DNA of 64,000 nt from Laribacter hongkongensis DSM 14985 (lineage in GTDB: Bacteria > Pseudomonadota > Gammaproteobacteria > Burkholderiales > Aquaspirillaceae), in NCBI RefSeq assembly GCF_000423285.1, contig NZ_AUHR01000001.1, forward strand, positions 124,001 to 188,000, given 5' to 3'. Below the pieces are notes generated by a model. The model searched no databases. It saw only the letters and a program-made list of their open reading frames with translations, and had not been told where the DNA came from. The translations under genes and the position numbers were made by a program. Positions 21,986 through 31,878 of the stretch are shown one piece after another. Positions within the stretch are counted from its first letter, which is position 1. Each line of letters opens with the position of its first letter.

Positions 21986-23757
21986 GTTTCTTCTTTCACG
22001 ACCGGCATGTCGGCCGGCAGGAGGGTATTGTGGGTCGGCGCATCCGGCTCGATGCCCAGCACGCGCAGGCTGCCCGCCATCACCCGGCTGAATACCGGTG
22101 CCGCGGAAATGCCGCCGTAGTACTGGCCGCCGGACGTGTCCGGTTCGTCGAGCATCACCGCTGCAATCAGGCGCGGCCGGCTGGCGGGCACGAAGCCGGC
22201 AAACGAGGCGACGTACTTGCTGGTGACGTACCGGCCGTTTTCGAGCTTGCGCGAGGTGCCGGTCTTGCCGCCGACGGTATAGCCGAGCACCTGCGCCCGG
22301 GTAGCCGTGCCGCCGGGCTGGGTCACGCTGACCAGCATGTCGCGCACCTTGCGCGCCGTTTCCGGCCTGAGCACCTGACGCCCCGGCAGCGGCTGCGCCA
22401 GCCGGGTGAACGACAGCGGCAGCAGCACGCCGTCGTTGGTGAAGATGGTATAGGCCCGCACCAGCTGCAACAGGCTGACGCTGATGCCGTGGCCGTAGCT
22501 CATGGTGGCCTGCTCGATCGGCCGCCAGTGCTTCCATGGCCGCAGCATGCCGGCTGCCTCGCCCGGAAAGCCGGACTGCGGACGCCGGCCGAAGCCGAGG
22601 TCGGAATAGAACTGCCACAGATCATGCGGTGGCAGCAGCAGGGCAATCTTGCTCGAACCGACGTTGGACGACTTTTGCAGCACCCCGGCCACGTCCAGCG
22701 CCGGATAGTCGTGGGTATCGCGGATGCGCGCCGGGCCGATCATGTACGGCAGGGTCTCGAACACCTGGTTGGGCCGGACCAGCCCGGCATCCAGCGCCTT
22801 GGCGATGGCAAACGGCTTGAGGGTCGAACCCGGTTCGTAGATGTCGATGACCGCATGGTTGCGGCGCAGCTCCGGCGCCATGCTGGAGCGGCTGTTGGGG
22901 TTGAAGGTCGGCAGGTTGACCAGGGCCAGCACCTCGCCGGTGCGGGCGTCGAGCACCACCATGCTGGCAGCCTTGGCGTTGGATTTTTCCATCGCCACCT
23001 TCAGTTCGCGCCAGGCGAGATACTGGATGCGCCGGTCGATCGACAGCGTCAGCGTCTGGCCGTCACGCGGCCGCTCGATGGCGGCGATGTCCTCGACGAC
23101 ATGGCCGCGCCGGTCCTTGATCACGTGACGGCGGCCGGCAGCACCGGCAAGCATCGACTCGCGCGTCAGCTCCATGCCTTCCATTCCCTGACCATCGATG
23201 CCGGTATAGCCAACCAGGTGCGAGGTGATTTCGCCGGCCGGGTAAAAACGCCGGAACTCCGGCTGGGTACTGATGCCGGGAATGCCCAGCGCCATCACTT
23301 CGCGGGCCAGCTCGGGCGAAATCTGCCGCTTGAGGTAAACAAATTCGCGCCGCTTGTCGGCAAGCCGGCGGCCGATCAGGTCAGCCGGCATGTCCAGCAG
23401 GCGCGCCAGCCGCGCCACCTGTGCGGCCGGCACCGGGTCCATGTCGGCCGGACTGGCCCAGATCGACTCCACCGGCGAGGAAATTGCCAGCGGCTCGTTG
23501 TTGCGGTCGGTGATCATGCCGCGGGTGGCTTCCAGCCGCAGCACCCGGCTGTAGCGGGCCGATCCCTGGTCCTGCAAAAAGTCCTGCGACACGACCTGCA
23601 GGTACAGTGCCCGCCCCAGCAGCAGCAAAAACAGCGTCAGCAGGCCGAGGCCGACCAGCCGCACCCGGCCTTCGGCCAGCACGGGACGCGCAGCCTGGCG
23701 CGGCGTGGCGCCGGGACGACGGCTGTCCCGTGGCGTGTGAATGGAACCGACGCGCAT
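21982..23757 (-). CDS. ftsI: Peptidoglycan D,D-transpeptidase FtsI (PBP3)
   Basis: 591-residue class B penicillin-binding protein that cross-links septal wall together with FtsW. A single membrane segment (about residues 32-48) is followed by the pedestal domain with RGMITDRN. The transpeptidase domain has S311 (GSTLKPF), SSN at 363-365 and KTGT at 498-501. Its start and the ftsL stop share one base. Confidence 0.97.
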   Translation of the reverse strand: MRVGSIHTPRDSRRPGATPRQAARPVLAEGRVRLVGLGLLTLFLLLLGRALYLQVVSQDFLQDQGSARYSRVLRLEATRGMITDRNNEPLAISSPVESIWASPADMDPVPAAQVARLARLLDMPADLIGRRLADKRREFVYLKRQISPELAREVMALGIPGISTQPEFRRFYPAGEITSHLVGYTGIDGQGMEGMELTRESMLAGAAGRRHVIKDRRGHVVEDIAAIERPRDGQTLTLSIDRRIQYLAWRELKVAMEKSNAKAASMVVLDARTGEVLALVNLPTFNPNSRSSMAPELRRNHAVIDIYEPGSTLKPFAIAKALDAGLVRPNQVFETLPYMIGPARIRDTHDYPALDVAGVLQKSSNVGSSKIALLLPPHDLWQFYSDLGFGRRPQSGFPGEAAGMLRPWKHWRPIEQATMSYGHGISVSLLQLVRAYTIFTNDGVLLPLSFTRLAQPLPGRQVLRPETARKVRDMLVSVTQPGGTATRAQVLGYTVGGKTGTSRKLENGRYVTSKYVASFAGFVPASRPRLIAAVMLDEPDTSGGQYYGGISAAPVFSRVMAGSLRVLGIEPDAPTHNTLLPADMPVVKEET

Positions 23758-24032
23758 CAGGGCCGCCCTCCGCGCAGGGTAAAGACCTGGATTTCTTGGG
23801 TTTCCGGCACCCGCATCGACAGCCTGGCGCTGGCCTGCTGCTCGATGCGCGGGTGCGCAGCCCAGGTACCCTGCTCCAGCCGCAACTTGCCGAATTCGAT
23901 GTCCAGGTTCTGGGCGAATTTCTGCTCGCGCTCAAGCTCGGCGTAAAGCTGGCGGTTGGTGTGACGGGTGGTGATGACGATCATGGCCAGTCCGACCAGG
24001 ATCGCCAGCAGGACGAAATCCAGCCGTTTCAC
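23757..24032 (-). CDS. ftsL: Cell division protein FtsL
   Basis: 91-residue bitopic protein. One N-terminal membrane helix (residues 5-21) is followed by a coiled-coil periplasmic part ([31 protein letters not shown] would be continuous helix) and the short C-terminal motif [12 protein letters not shown], a hallmark of FtsL. It forms the FtsQLB complex that activates FtsWI. It overlaps rsmH by 4 bp. Confidence 0.93.
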   Translation of the reverse strand: MKRLDFVLLAILVGLAMIVITTRHTNRQLYAELEREQKFAQNLDIEFGKLRLEQGTWAAHPRIEQQASARLSMRVPETQEIQVFTLRGGRP

Positions 24033-24982
24033 GGTGCGGCATCCCAGGCCACGGCACTGCGCTCGGCCACGCGCATGATGGCGCTGCGGGCACGCGGATT
24101 GCGCGCCAGCTGCTCGTCACCTTCACGGACCGGCTTGCCGACCAGCCGCAGCGGCGGCTCGGGCAGGTCAGCTGCCCGCACCGGCAGCCCGCGTGGCAGC
24201 TCGGGTGGCGATGAGGCGTCACGCAGGAACAGCTTGACAATGCGGTCTTCCAGCGAGTGGAAGGCGATCACCACCAGCCGGCCGCCCGGCCGCAGCCGGC
24301 GTACGGTCTGCGGCAGCACGGCCTGCAGTTCGTCCAGCTCGCGGTTGATGAAAATGCGGATCGCCTGAAAGGTGCGGGTGGCCGGGTCCTGGCCTTTTTC
24401 ACGGGTCCGGACGCAGCGGGCACACAGGGCGGCCAGTTCGCCGGTGGTGGTCAGGAACTGCCCCTCCAGCCGGTTGGCGACAATGGCCCGGGCAATGCTG
24501 GCGGCAAACCGCTCTTCACCGTAATCGCGGATCACGGTGCGGATTTCCGCCTCGTCGGCACGCGCCAGCCAGTCAGCGGCGGTTTCGCCGCGCGTGGTGT
24601 CCATGCGCATGTCGAGCGGCGCATCAAAACGGAAGCTGAATCCGCGACTGGCGTCGTCGATCTGCGGTGACGACACGCCAAGGTCCATCAGCACGCCGTC
24701 CACCTTGTCGATGCCGAGCCGGTCCAGTTCACGGTCCAGCCCGGCGAAGCCTTCATGCACGATGGTCAGGCGCGGATCGTCCAGCTCCGTAGCCACGGCG
24801 ATCGCCTGCGGATCCTTGTCGAATGCGACCAGCCGGCCGGCCGGTCCCAGGCGGGACAGGACCAGCCGCGAGTGGCCGCCGCGACCGAACGTGCAGTCGA
24901 CGTAAACGCCGTCCGGCCGGATGGCGAGCGCCTCGACGGCTTCCTGCAACAACACGGTGACATGCACAAAACCGGCACTCAC
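24029..24982 (-). CDS. rsmH: 16S rRNA m4C1402 methyltransferase RsmH (MraW)
   Basis: 317-residue SAM-dependent enzyme that N4-methylates C1402 in the 16S rRNA decoding centre. The N-terminal [13 protein letters not shown], the SAM loop [28 protein letters not shown], and HSLEDRIVK near the C-terminus are all family motifs. It overlaps mraZ and ftsL by 4 bp each. Confidence 0.97.
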   Translation of the reverse strand: MSAGFVHVTVLLQEAVEALAIRPDGVYVDCTFGRGGHSRLVLSRLGPAGRLVAFDKDPQAIAVATELDDPRLTIVHEGFAGLDRELDRLGIDKVDGVLMDLGVSSPQIDDASRGFSFRFDAPLDMRMDTTRGETAADWLARADEAEIRTVIRDYGEERFAASIARAIVANRLEGQFLTTTGELAALCARCVRTREKGQDPATRTFQAIRIFINRELDELQAVLPQTVRRLRPGGRLVVIAFHSLEDRIVKLFLRDASSPPELPRGLPVRAADLPEPPLRLVGKPVREGDEQLARNPRARSAIMRVAERSAVAWDAAP

Positions 24983-25413
24983 AGAGCAATCTCTCCCAGA
25001 TGCGCCAGACTGTCCGGTGCGGCCAGTACGGCGTCCATTTCAGCGTCCCAGCGCGCTTCGTCCCAGAGCTCCCAGCGCCGCCCCATGCCGACCAGCACCA
25101 CCTTGCGCTCAAGGCCGGCCAGCTTGCGCAGCCTGGCCGGCAGCAGGATGCGTCCGGCCGGGTCGGGGGTCAGCGCTTCGGCATGGCCAAGGACCAGACG
25201 CTGAAAACGCAACGCTGCCGGATCATTGGCCGGCAGCGACATTAATCGGGCTTCCACCGGCTGCCAGCACGACAGCGGGTAGAGCAACAGGCATTTGGCG
25301 GATTCCAGCGTCACGACCAGCGTGGCGTCGCTCATGTCGGCCCGCAGCCGGGCCGGGACCATCAGACGTCCCTTGCCGTCAAGCGTAAGCGAGGCAACAC
25401 CACCGTTGAGCAT
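24979..25413 (-). CDS. mraZ: Transcriptional regulator MraZ
   Basis: 144-residue protein with two SpoVT/AbrB-like repeats: [16 protein letters not shown] near residue 9, and [18 protein letters not shown] in the second half. MraZ represses its own operon in E. coli by binding direct GTGGG-type repeats. Three such repeats overlap the promoter here (25451-25480), so autoregulation is well supported by context. It is the first gene of the dcw cluster. Confidence 0.97.
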   Translation of the reverse strand: MLNGGVASLTLDGKGRLMVPARLRADMSDATLVVTLESAKCLLLYPLSCWQPVEARLMSLPANDPAALRFQRLVLGHAEALTPDPAGRILLPARLRKLAGLERKVVLVGMGRRWELWDEARWDAEMDAVLAAPDSLAHLGEIAL

Positions 25414-25450
25414 GGCTGTTCAAATCCACCGGTCAGGTAAAAGAAGCGGC

Positions 25451-25480
25451 TTTTGTCCACATTTTCCCACTTTTCGCCAC
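25451..25480 (-). promoter_or_regulatory. MraZ operator: three 10-bp direct repeats
   Basis: Read on the minus strand, the sequence is GTGGCGAAAA, GTGGGAAAAT, GTGGACAAAA, three GTGG boxes with exact 10-bp spacing, one helical turn each. E. coli MraZ boxes are GTGGGA repeats with the same 10-bp period. The first box overlaps the last two bases of the -10 element, so a bound MraZ ring should block transcription start. Confidence 0.8.
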
Positions 25481-25507
25481 TATAAGGACGCAGCAATCCA
25501 CCGTCAA
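25479..25507 (-). promoter_or_regulatory. Main promoter of the dcw cluster
   Basis: On the minus strand TTGACG (25507-25502) and TATAGT (25484-25479) are separated by exactly 17 bp, a near-consensus sigma-70 promoter 66 bp upstream of mraZ. It fits with the MraZ boxes just downstream. Confidence 0.85.
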
Positions 25508-25614
25508 TGTCGCCCGGCTGCAATTCATGTTTCAGGACAAGTACTTAGAGACCCTTCAGGCATCATTGTCCGATCAAATCAGGCACTTGCCGGCAGGCCG
25601 GCCACCCAACGACA

Positions 25615-25638
25615 AAGCCCTCCGGCAACGGAGGGCTT
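25615..25638 (-). terminator. Terminator of gatCAB
   Basis: AAGCCCTCCG and CGGAGGGCTT form a perfect 10-bp stem with a 4-base loop, 19 bp beyond the gatB stop. The minus strand continues with a short T run. It separates gatCAB from the dcw promoter. Confidence 0.85.
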
Positions 25639-25657
25639 GAACGGACAACGCAGCCGG

Positions 25658-27088
25658 TCAGCCGGCCAGTTTCTGCCGCAGGATGTCCTGCACCTGCGCC
25701 GGGTTGGCCTTGCCCTTGCTGGCCTTCATCACCTGGCCTGCCAGCGCGTTGAGCGCCTTTTCCTTGCCGGCGCGGAACTCTTCCACGGCCTTCGGATTAC
25801 CGGCGATGGCGTCGTCGACCAGTTTCTCGATGGCCCCGGCGTCGGACACCTGCTTGAGGCCATCGCGCTCGATCACGGCGTCAGCCGACAGTTCACTGTC
25901 CCACAGGGCATCGAACACCTGTCTGGCGAGCTTCGACGACACGGTGTTGTCGGCGATGCGCACCAGCAGGCCGGCCAGCCGTTCCGGTGCAATCGGGCAG
26001 GCTGCCAGCGCCATGTCCTCGCGGTTCAGGCGGGCAGCCAGCTCACCGGTGATCCAGTTTGCGGCGAGCTTGCCCTGGCCGGACGCAGCCGCAGCGGCTT
26101 CGAAGTAGCGCGCCACGTCGAGGCTCTGCGTCAGTTGCGCGGCATCGAGTTCCGGCACGCCAAAGCTCTCGACAAAACGTGCGGCCATTTCGCCCGGCAG
26201 TTCCGGCATGTCGGCACGCACGGCAGCGAAATCAGCTTCGGTCACGGTCAGCGGCAGCAGGTCGGGATCGGGGAAGTAGCGGTAGTCATGCGCGTCTTCC
26301 TTGCTGCGCATGGCGCGGGTTTCACCGGTAGCCGGGTCGAACAGCACGGTGGCCTGCTGCACCTTGCCGCCATCTTCGATCAGGTCGATCTGCCACTGCA
26401 CTTCGTAGTTGATCGCCTGCTCGAGGAAACGGAACGAGTTGAGATTCTTGATCTCGCGGCGGGTGCCGAATTCGGCCTGCCCTTCGGGACGCACTGACAC
26501 GTTGGCATCCACGCGGAAACTGCCTTCCTGCATGTTGCCGTCGCAGATGCCAAGCCAGGTAACCAGTCCGTGCAGGGCGCGAGCGTAGGCCACGGCTTCG
26601 GCAGCCGAGCGCATTTCCGGCTCGGAGACGATTTCCAGCAGCGGCGTGCCGGCGCGGTTGAGGTCGATGCCGGTGGAGCCCTCGAACTCTTCGTGCAGGC
26701 TCTTGCCGGCGTCTTCCTCGAGGTGGGCACGGGTCAGGTTGATGCGCCTTTCCGTCTCGCCCACGCGGATGGCGATCTGGCCACCCTCGACGATCGGCTT
26801 TTCAAACTGGCTGATCTGGTAGCCCTTGGGCAGGTCGGGATAAAAGTAGTTCTTGCGCGCAAAGATCGACACCGGGTTGACGGTGGCGCCGATGGCGAGG
26901 CCGAAGCGCACGGCTTTTTCCATCGCCACGCGGTTCATCACCGGCAGCACGCCCGGCAGGGCGATGTCCACCGCGCAGGCCTGGGTATTGGGTGCAGCAC
27001 CAAAGGCCGTGCTGGCACCGGAAAAAATCTTCGACTGGGTCGAGAGCTGCGCATGCACCTCCAGACCGATGACGACTTCCCATTTCAT
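25658..27088 (-). CDS. gatB: Asp-tRNA(Asn)/Glu-tRNA(Gln) amidotransferase subunit B
   Basis: 476 residues. GatB binds mischarged tRNA and phosphorylates the carboxyl group. The N-terminus [15 protein letters not shown] is canonical; [41 protein letters not shown] and [13 protein letters not shown] are family signatures. The C-terminal YqeY-like tail ends [13 protein letters not shown]. The start at 27088 removes a 14-residue leader in the longer open frame. Confidence 0.98.
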   Translation of the reverse strand: MKWEVVIGLEVHAQLSTQSKIFSGASTAFGAAPNTQACAVDIALPGVLPVMNRVAMEKAVRFGLAIGATVNPVSIFARKNYFYPDLPKGYQISQFEKPIVEGGQIAIRVGETERRINLTRAHLEEDAGKSLHEEFEGSTGIDLNRAGTPLLEIVSEPEMRSAAEAVAYARALHGLVTWLGICDGNMQEGSFRVDANVSVRPEGQAEFGTRREIKNLNSFRFLEQAINYEVQWQIDLIEDGGKVQQATVLFDPATGETRAMRSKEDAHDYRYFPDPDLLPLTVTEADFAAVRADMPELPGEMAARFVESFGVPELDAAQLTQSLDVARYFEAAAAASGQGKLAANWITGELAARLNREDMALAACPIAPERLAGLLVRIADNTVSSKLARQVFDALWDSELSADAVIERDGLKQVSDAGAIEKLVDDAIAGNPKAVEEFRAGKEKALNALAGQVMKASKGKANPAQVQDILRQKLAG

Positions 27089-27170
27089 GGTCGAGAAATC
27101 CTGTTGTCTGGCGGGATGCCACGCTGGCACCCCGCGGAATGCGGAACGGGCAGCCTGGCTGCCCGGACGG

Positions 27171-28622
27171 TTACAGCGCCGGCGCGCGGGTGTGCCAGTC
27201 GGTAGCCTGCTGAAACTGGTGCGCCACGTTCAGGAGGCGCGCTTCGGCAAAGTAGTTGCCGATCAGTTGCAGGCCGACTGGACGACCGTTGGCCGCCACG
27301 CCGGCCGGCAGGCTCATGCCCGGCAGCCCGGCGAGGTTGACCGCCAGCGTGTAGATGTCGGCAAGATACATGGCGGTCGGATCGCTGGTCTTTTCGCCGA
27401 GGTTCCACGCCGGCGTCGGTGCCACCGGGCCGAGGATGACGTCACACTCGGTCAGCGCACACTGGAAATCTTCCGCGATCAGGCGGCGGATTTTCTGCGC
27501 CTGGATGTAGTAGGCGTCGTAATAGCCATGCGACAGCACGTAGGTGCCGACCATGATCCGGCGCTTCACTTCCTCGCCAAAGCCTTCGGCGCGCGACTTT
27601 TCGTACATCTCGGTCAGGTCGCGGTAGTCGGCGGCGCGATGGCCGTAACGCACGCCGTCAAAGCGGCTGAGGTTGGAGCTGGCTTCGGCCGGGGCGATCA
27701 CGTAGTAGGCCGGGATCGACAGGCGGGTTTTCGGCAGGCTGACCTCGACGATGTCGGCACCGAGCTTCTTGAGCTCGGCCACGGTTTCGTCGACCACGCG
27801 GGCGATGTCGGCATCCAGCCCTTCGGCGAAAAACTCTTTCGGCAGGCCGACCTTCAGTCCGGCAATCGGGCGGGCCAGATCACGGGTGTAGTCTTCCGCC
27901 GCGCGCTCGACGCTGGTCGAATCGCGCTCGTCAAACCCGGCCATGACGTTGAGCAGCAGGGCGCAGTCTTCTGCGGTCTGCGCCATCGGCCCGCCCTGGT
28001 CGAGCGAACTGGCATAGGCCACCATGCCGTAGCGGCTGACCACGCCATAGGTCGGCTTGATGCCGGTAATGCCGCAGAAGGCGGCTGGCTGGCGGATCGA
28101 GCCGCCGGTATCGGTACCGGTCGCGGCCGGCACCAGGCGCGCGGCAACGGCAGCGGCCGAGCCACCCGAGCTGCCACCCGGCACGGCGGCCAGATCCCAC
28201 GGGTTTTTCACCGGGCCGTAGAACGAGTTTTCGTTCGACGAGCCCATGGCGAATTCGTCCATGTTGGTCTTGCCGACCGTCACCAGACCGGCAGCCTTGC
28301 AGCGGGCCACCACGGTGGCGTCGTACGGGCCGATGAAGTTGTCGAGCATCTTCGAGCCGCACGAGGTTTTCATGCCTTCGGTGACGAAGAGGTCCTTGTG
28401 GGCCAGCGGGATGCCGGCCAGCGGTGAAGCGGTGCCGGCGGCACGGGCGGCATCGGCGGCACGGGCCGCGGCCAGCGCGCTGTCGCGGTCGGCCACGGTG
28501 ATGAAGGCGTTGAGCACCGGGTTGAGGCGCCCGATACGGTCAAGGGCGTCGGCAACCAGTTCGGCGCTCGACACCTCGCGGGCCGCCAGCTGGCCGGCCA
28601 GAGCTTTGAGTGTGTAGGACAT
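27171..28622 (-). CDS. gatA: Asp-tRNA(Asn)/Glu-tRNA(Gln) amidotransferase subunit A
   Basis: 483-residue amidase-signature protein that releases ammonia from glutamine for GatB. The Ser-cisSer-Lys triad is visible as the lysine in IPLAHKDLF and the serines in [12 protein letters not shown]; the region [13 protein letters not shown] is also conserved. The ATG at 28622 (MSYTLKAL) is preferred to an upstream GTG at 28631. It is 45 bp after gatC and 82 bp before gatB. Confidence 0.98.
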   Translation of the reverse strand: MSYTLKALAGQLAAREVSSAELVADALDRIGRLNPVLNAFITVADRDSALAAARAADAARAAGTASPLAGIPLAHKDLFVTEGMKTSCGSKMLDNFIGPYDATVVARCKAAGLVTVGKTNMDEFAMGSSNENSFYGPVKNPWDLAAVPGGSSGGSAAAVAARLVPAATGTDTGGSIRQPAAFCGITGIKPTYGVVSRYGMVAYASSLDQGGPMAQTAEDCALLLNVMAGFDERDSTSVERAAEDYTRDLARPIAGLKVGLPKEFFAEGLDADIARVVDETVAELKKLGADIVEVSLPKTRLSIPAYYVIAPAEASSNLSRFDGVRYGHRAADYRDLTEMYEKSRAEGFGEEVKRRIMVGTYVLSHGYYDAYYIQAQKIRRLIAEDFQCALTECDVILGPVAPTPAWNLGEKTSDPTAMYLADIYTLAVNLAGLPGMSLPAGVAANGRPVGLQLIGNYFAEARLLNVAHQFQQATDWHTRAPAL

Positions 28623-28667
28623 GGGATTCACGCAGGAAGGCCGGCAGCGCAGGCCGCCGGCACGAAA

Positions 28668-28955
28668 TCATTCAATGACTTTGGGCACCAGGTACAGGCC
28701 GTTCTCGACCTGCGGAGCGACTGCCTGGTAGGCGGAGCGGCGGTCCGTTTCGGTCACCGCATCGGCGCGCAGGCGCAGGGCAGCGTCCTGCGGATGGGCC
28801 ATGGGCTCGACGCCGGCGGTGTCCACGGCACGCATGGCCTCGATCAGGTCGAAAATCCCGTTGAGCTGACCTTGCACCGCGCCGCGCTCGGCCTCGCTGA
28901 CGCGCAGCCGCGCAAGCCGGGCAATCTTGACGACGTCATCTGAGGAGAGGGCCAT
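28668..28955 (-). CDS. gatC: Asp-tRNA(Asn)/Glu-tRNA(Gln) amidotransferase subunit C
   Basis: 95-residue belt subunit that holds GatA and GatB together. The pattern [14 protein letters not shown] at the N-terminus, the central [10 protein letters not shown] and the C-terminal PKVIE are typical. A GAGGA ribosome site lies 5 bases before the ATG. It is the first gene of gatCAB and divergent from mreB. Confidence 0.96.
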   Translation of the reverse strand: MALSSDDVVKIARLARLRVSEAERGAVQGQLNGIFDLIEAMRAVDTAGVEPMAHPQDAALRLRADAVTETDRRSAYQAVAPQVENGLYLVPKVIE

Positions 28956-30151
<1,196 letters not shown>

Positions 30152-30183
30152 CCGCCCGGTCCGTTTTTCACCCCTCGAACACC

Positions 30184-30207
30184 AGACGCCCGCCCGCGCG
30201 GGCGTCT
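30184..30207. repeat. Perfect 10-bp inverted repeat between mreB and mreC
   Basis: AGACGCCCGC and GCGGGCGTCT pair perfectly around a 4-base loop and end 6 bp before the mreC start. There is no T tract, so it looks less like a terminator than like an mRNA processing or stability hairpin that could lower mreC expression relative to mreB. Confidence 0.6.
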
Positions 30208-30213
30208 GCGTAA

Positions 30214-31356
30214 ATGTGTATGGACTTTGCGAGCCAACCGAGATTCTTCCGTCAGGGCCCCAGGCCGCTGACCCGTGCGCTGGTCTGCGGCGCGCTGTCG
30301 CTCGGACTGATGATTGCCGACGCCCGCTTCCAGCTGCTGGAAAACACCCGCGAATCGGCAGCCGTCGCCCTGTACCCGCTCCAGTGGATGATCAATGCAC
30401 CACTGGCCGCCGGCCTGCGCCTTGCCGAATTCGTCACCGCCCAGGCCGAGCTTGAGCGCGACAACCACGCCCTGCGCAACCAGCAGATCACGCTGGCCGC
30501 CCGCTTGCAGCGGCTGTCGGCCCTGGAAAGCGAAAACGCCGAGCTGCGCCAGCTGGCCGGACTGCGCGAGGTGCAGGGCGGCTCACCACGCTTTGTCGAA
30601 ATCCTGTCGCTGTCGCGCGACCCGTTTTCGCGCCAGCTCGTCATCGACCAGGGCACGCAGGCCGGCATTATCGCCGGCCAGCCGGTGATCGATGCCCACG
30701 GCCTGCTCGGACAGGTCACCCGTGTCGCCCCCCTGACCTCCGAAGTCACCCTGATTACCGAAAAAGGCACCATCGTGCCGATCCAGGTCGCCCGCAACGG
30801 CATCCGCGGACTGCTGTACGGCGACGGCAACCGGGTGGAGCTGCGCTACCTGCCCCTCAATGCCGACGTCAAGGAAGGCGACATGCTGGTCACCTCCGGC
30901 CTCGGCGGCGTGTTTCCGGCCGGCCTGAACGTGGCCAGGGTCAGCCTCGTCGAACGCGACGCCGGCCGGACCTTCGCCACCATCCAGAGCGAACCGGTCG
31001 GTCTTGTCGACCGCGGCCGCTTTGCCCTGGTCCTGCCGCGCGCCGAGCGCGAACCGCAGCCCTCGCCACACCCGGCTCCGCTGCCACCCCGCCCGGCCGA
31101 CGAAAAGCCGGCCGGCAAGGCCGCACACCGGAATGCCCAGAGCGCCGCGACAGCCACTCCCGCCACCGGCAAGCCCGTCCCGGCGGCGACACCTTCTCCG
31201 GCAGTGACGACGACCACACCACCGGCCCGCTCCGTCGCAGCCGGCAGCCCGGCTCCGGTCCGTCCGGCAACCGCCACGCCCCCGGCGGCCAGCACTGCAC
31301 CGGCCGCTCCGTCCACCCCGGCCACCGCTCCGGCGCGCGCCACTACCCAACCCTGA
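30214..31356 (+). CDS. mreC: Rod shape-determining protein MreC
   Basis: 380 residues. One N-terminal membrane helix (about residues 22-36) is followed by a coiled coil (residues about 70-110, LERDNHALRNQQ and LSALESENAELRQL) and the MreC beta domains (GTQAGIIAGQPVI, VTLITEKGTIVPIQV, GDMLVTSGLGGVFPAG). MreC links MreB to PBP2 and activates it. The last roughly 95 residues are a Pro/Ala/Thr-rich low-complexity tail, probably disordered. A second ATG at 30220 could equally be the start. Confidence 0.95.
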   Translation: MCMDFASQPRFFRQGPRPLTRALVCGALSLGLMIADARFQLLENTRESAAVALYPLQWMINAPLAAGLRLAEFVTAQAELERDNHALRNQQITLAARLQRLSALESENAELRQLAGLREVQGGSPRFVEILSLSRDPFSRQLVIDQGTQAGIIAGQPVIDAHGLLGQVTRVAPLTSEVTLITEKGTIVPIQVARNGIRGLLYGDGNRVELRYLPLNADVKEGDMLVTSGLGGVFPAGLNVARVSLVERDAGRTFATIQSEPVGLVDRGRFALVLPRAEREPQPSPHPAPLPPRPADEKPAGKAAHRNAQSAATATPATGKPVPAATPSPAVTTTTPPARSVAAGSPAPVRPATATPPAASTAPAAPSTPATAPARATTQP

Positions 31357-31359
31357 GCC

Positions 31360-31866
31360 ATGGACAAACCCCGCGAACTGCTCCGCCCGGTACGCAAGCG
31401 CTGGATCGCCCTGTCGCTGGCACTGGCGCTGGTGGTCGAGTTGCTGCCGCTTTCCGGCCCGGCCCGCCTGACACCGGATTTCGTCGCCCTCCTCGTGCTG
31501 TACTGGAACATCAACCAGCCGTCGCGCTTCGGCATCGGCCTGTCGTTCCTGGTCGGCCTGATCGGTGACTTTTTCAGCGCCGGCCTGATCGGCCAGCATG
31601 CACTGGCCTACACCGTCATCAGCTACCTGGTCTTGCTGCGGCAGCGCCAGATCGCCATGTACAGCCTCGGCCAGCAGGCGCTGATCGTGCTCGGCCTGCT
31701 GTTGCTGAGCCAGGCAATCATGTGGCTTGCGCGCATGGCGCTGGGCGGCGTGGTAGTAGGCTGGAGCTACTTCATGTCGCCGTTCGTCGGCGCACTGCTG
31801 TGGCCGCTCCTGACCACCATCCTGCTGTGGCCGCAACGCAGCGGCAGCAGCCGCCAGCCGGGTTAG
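31360..31866 (+). CDS. mreD: Rod shape-determining protein MreD
   Basis: 168-residue polytopic membrane protein with five or six hydrophobic segments. LLPLSGPARLTPDFVALLVLYW and GLIGDFFSAGLIGQHAL, each read in parts, match the MreD pattern of acidic residues in membrane helices. It is 3 bp after mreC and 12 bp before mrdA, in the rod operon. Confidence 0.93.
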   Translation: MDKPRELLRPVRKRWIALSLALALVVELLPLSGPARLTPDFVALLVLYWNINQPSRFGIGLSFLVGLIGDFFSAGLIGQHALAYTVISYLVLLRQRQIAMYSLGQQALIVLGLLLLSQAIMWLARMALGGVVVGWSYFMSPFVGALLWPLLTTILLWPQRSGSSRQPG

Positions 31867-31878
31867 GGCCGTACACGC

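Noticed and set aside
20510-22618. MurE frame continuing about 210 codons further upstream into ftsI
   Set aside because: The extra part is an out-of-frame reading of ftsI; ATG 21985 overlaps the ftsI stop as ATGA and gives the normal MurE N-terminus.
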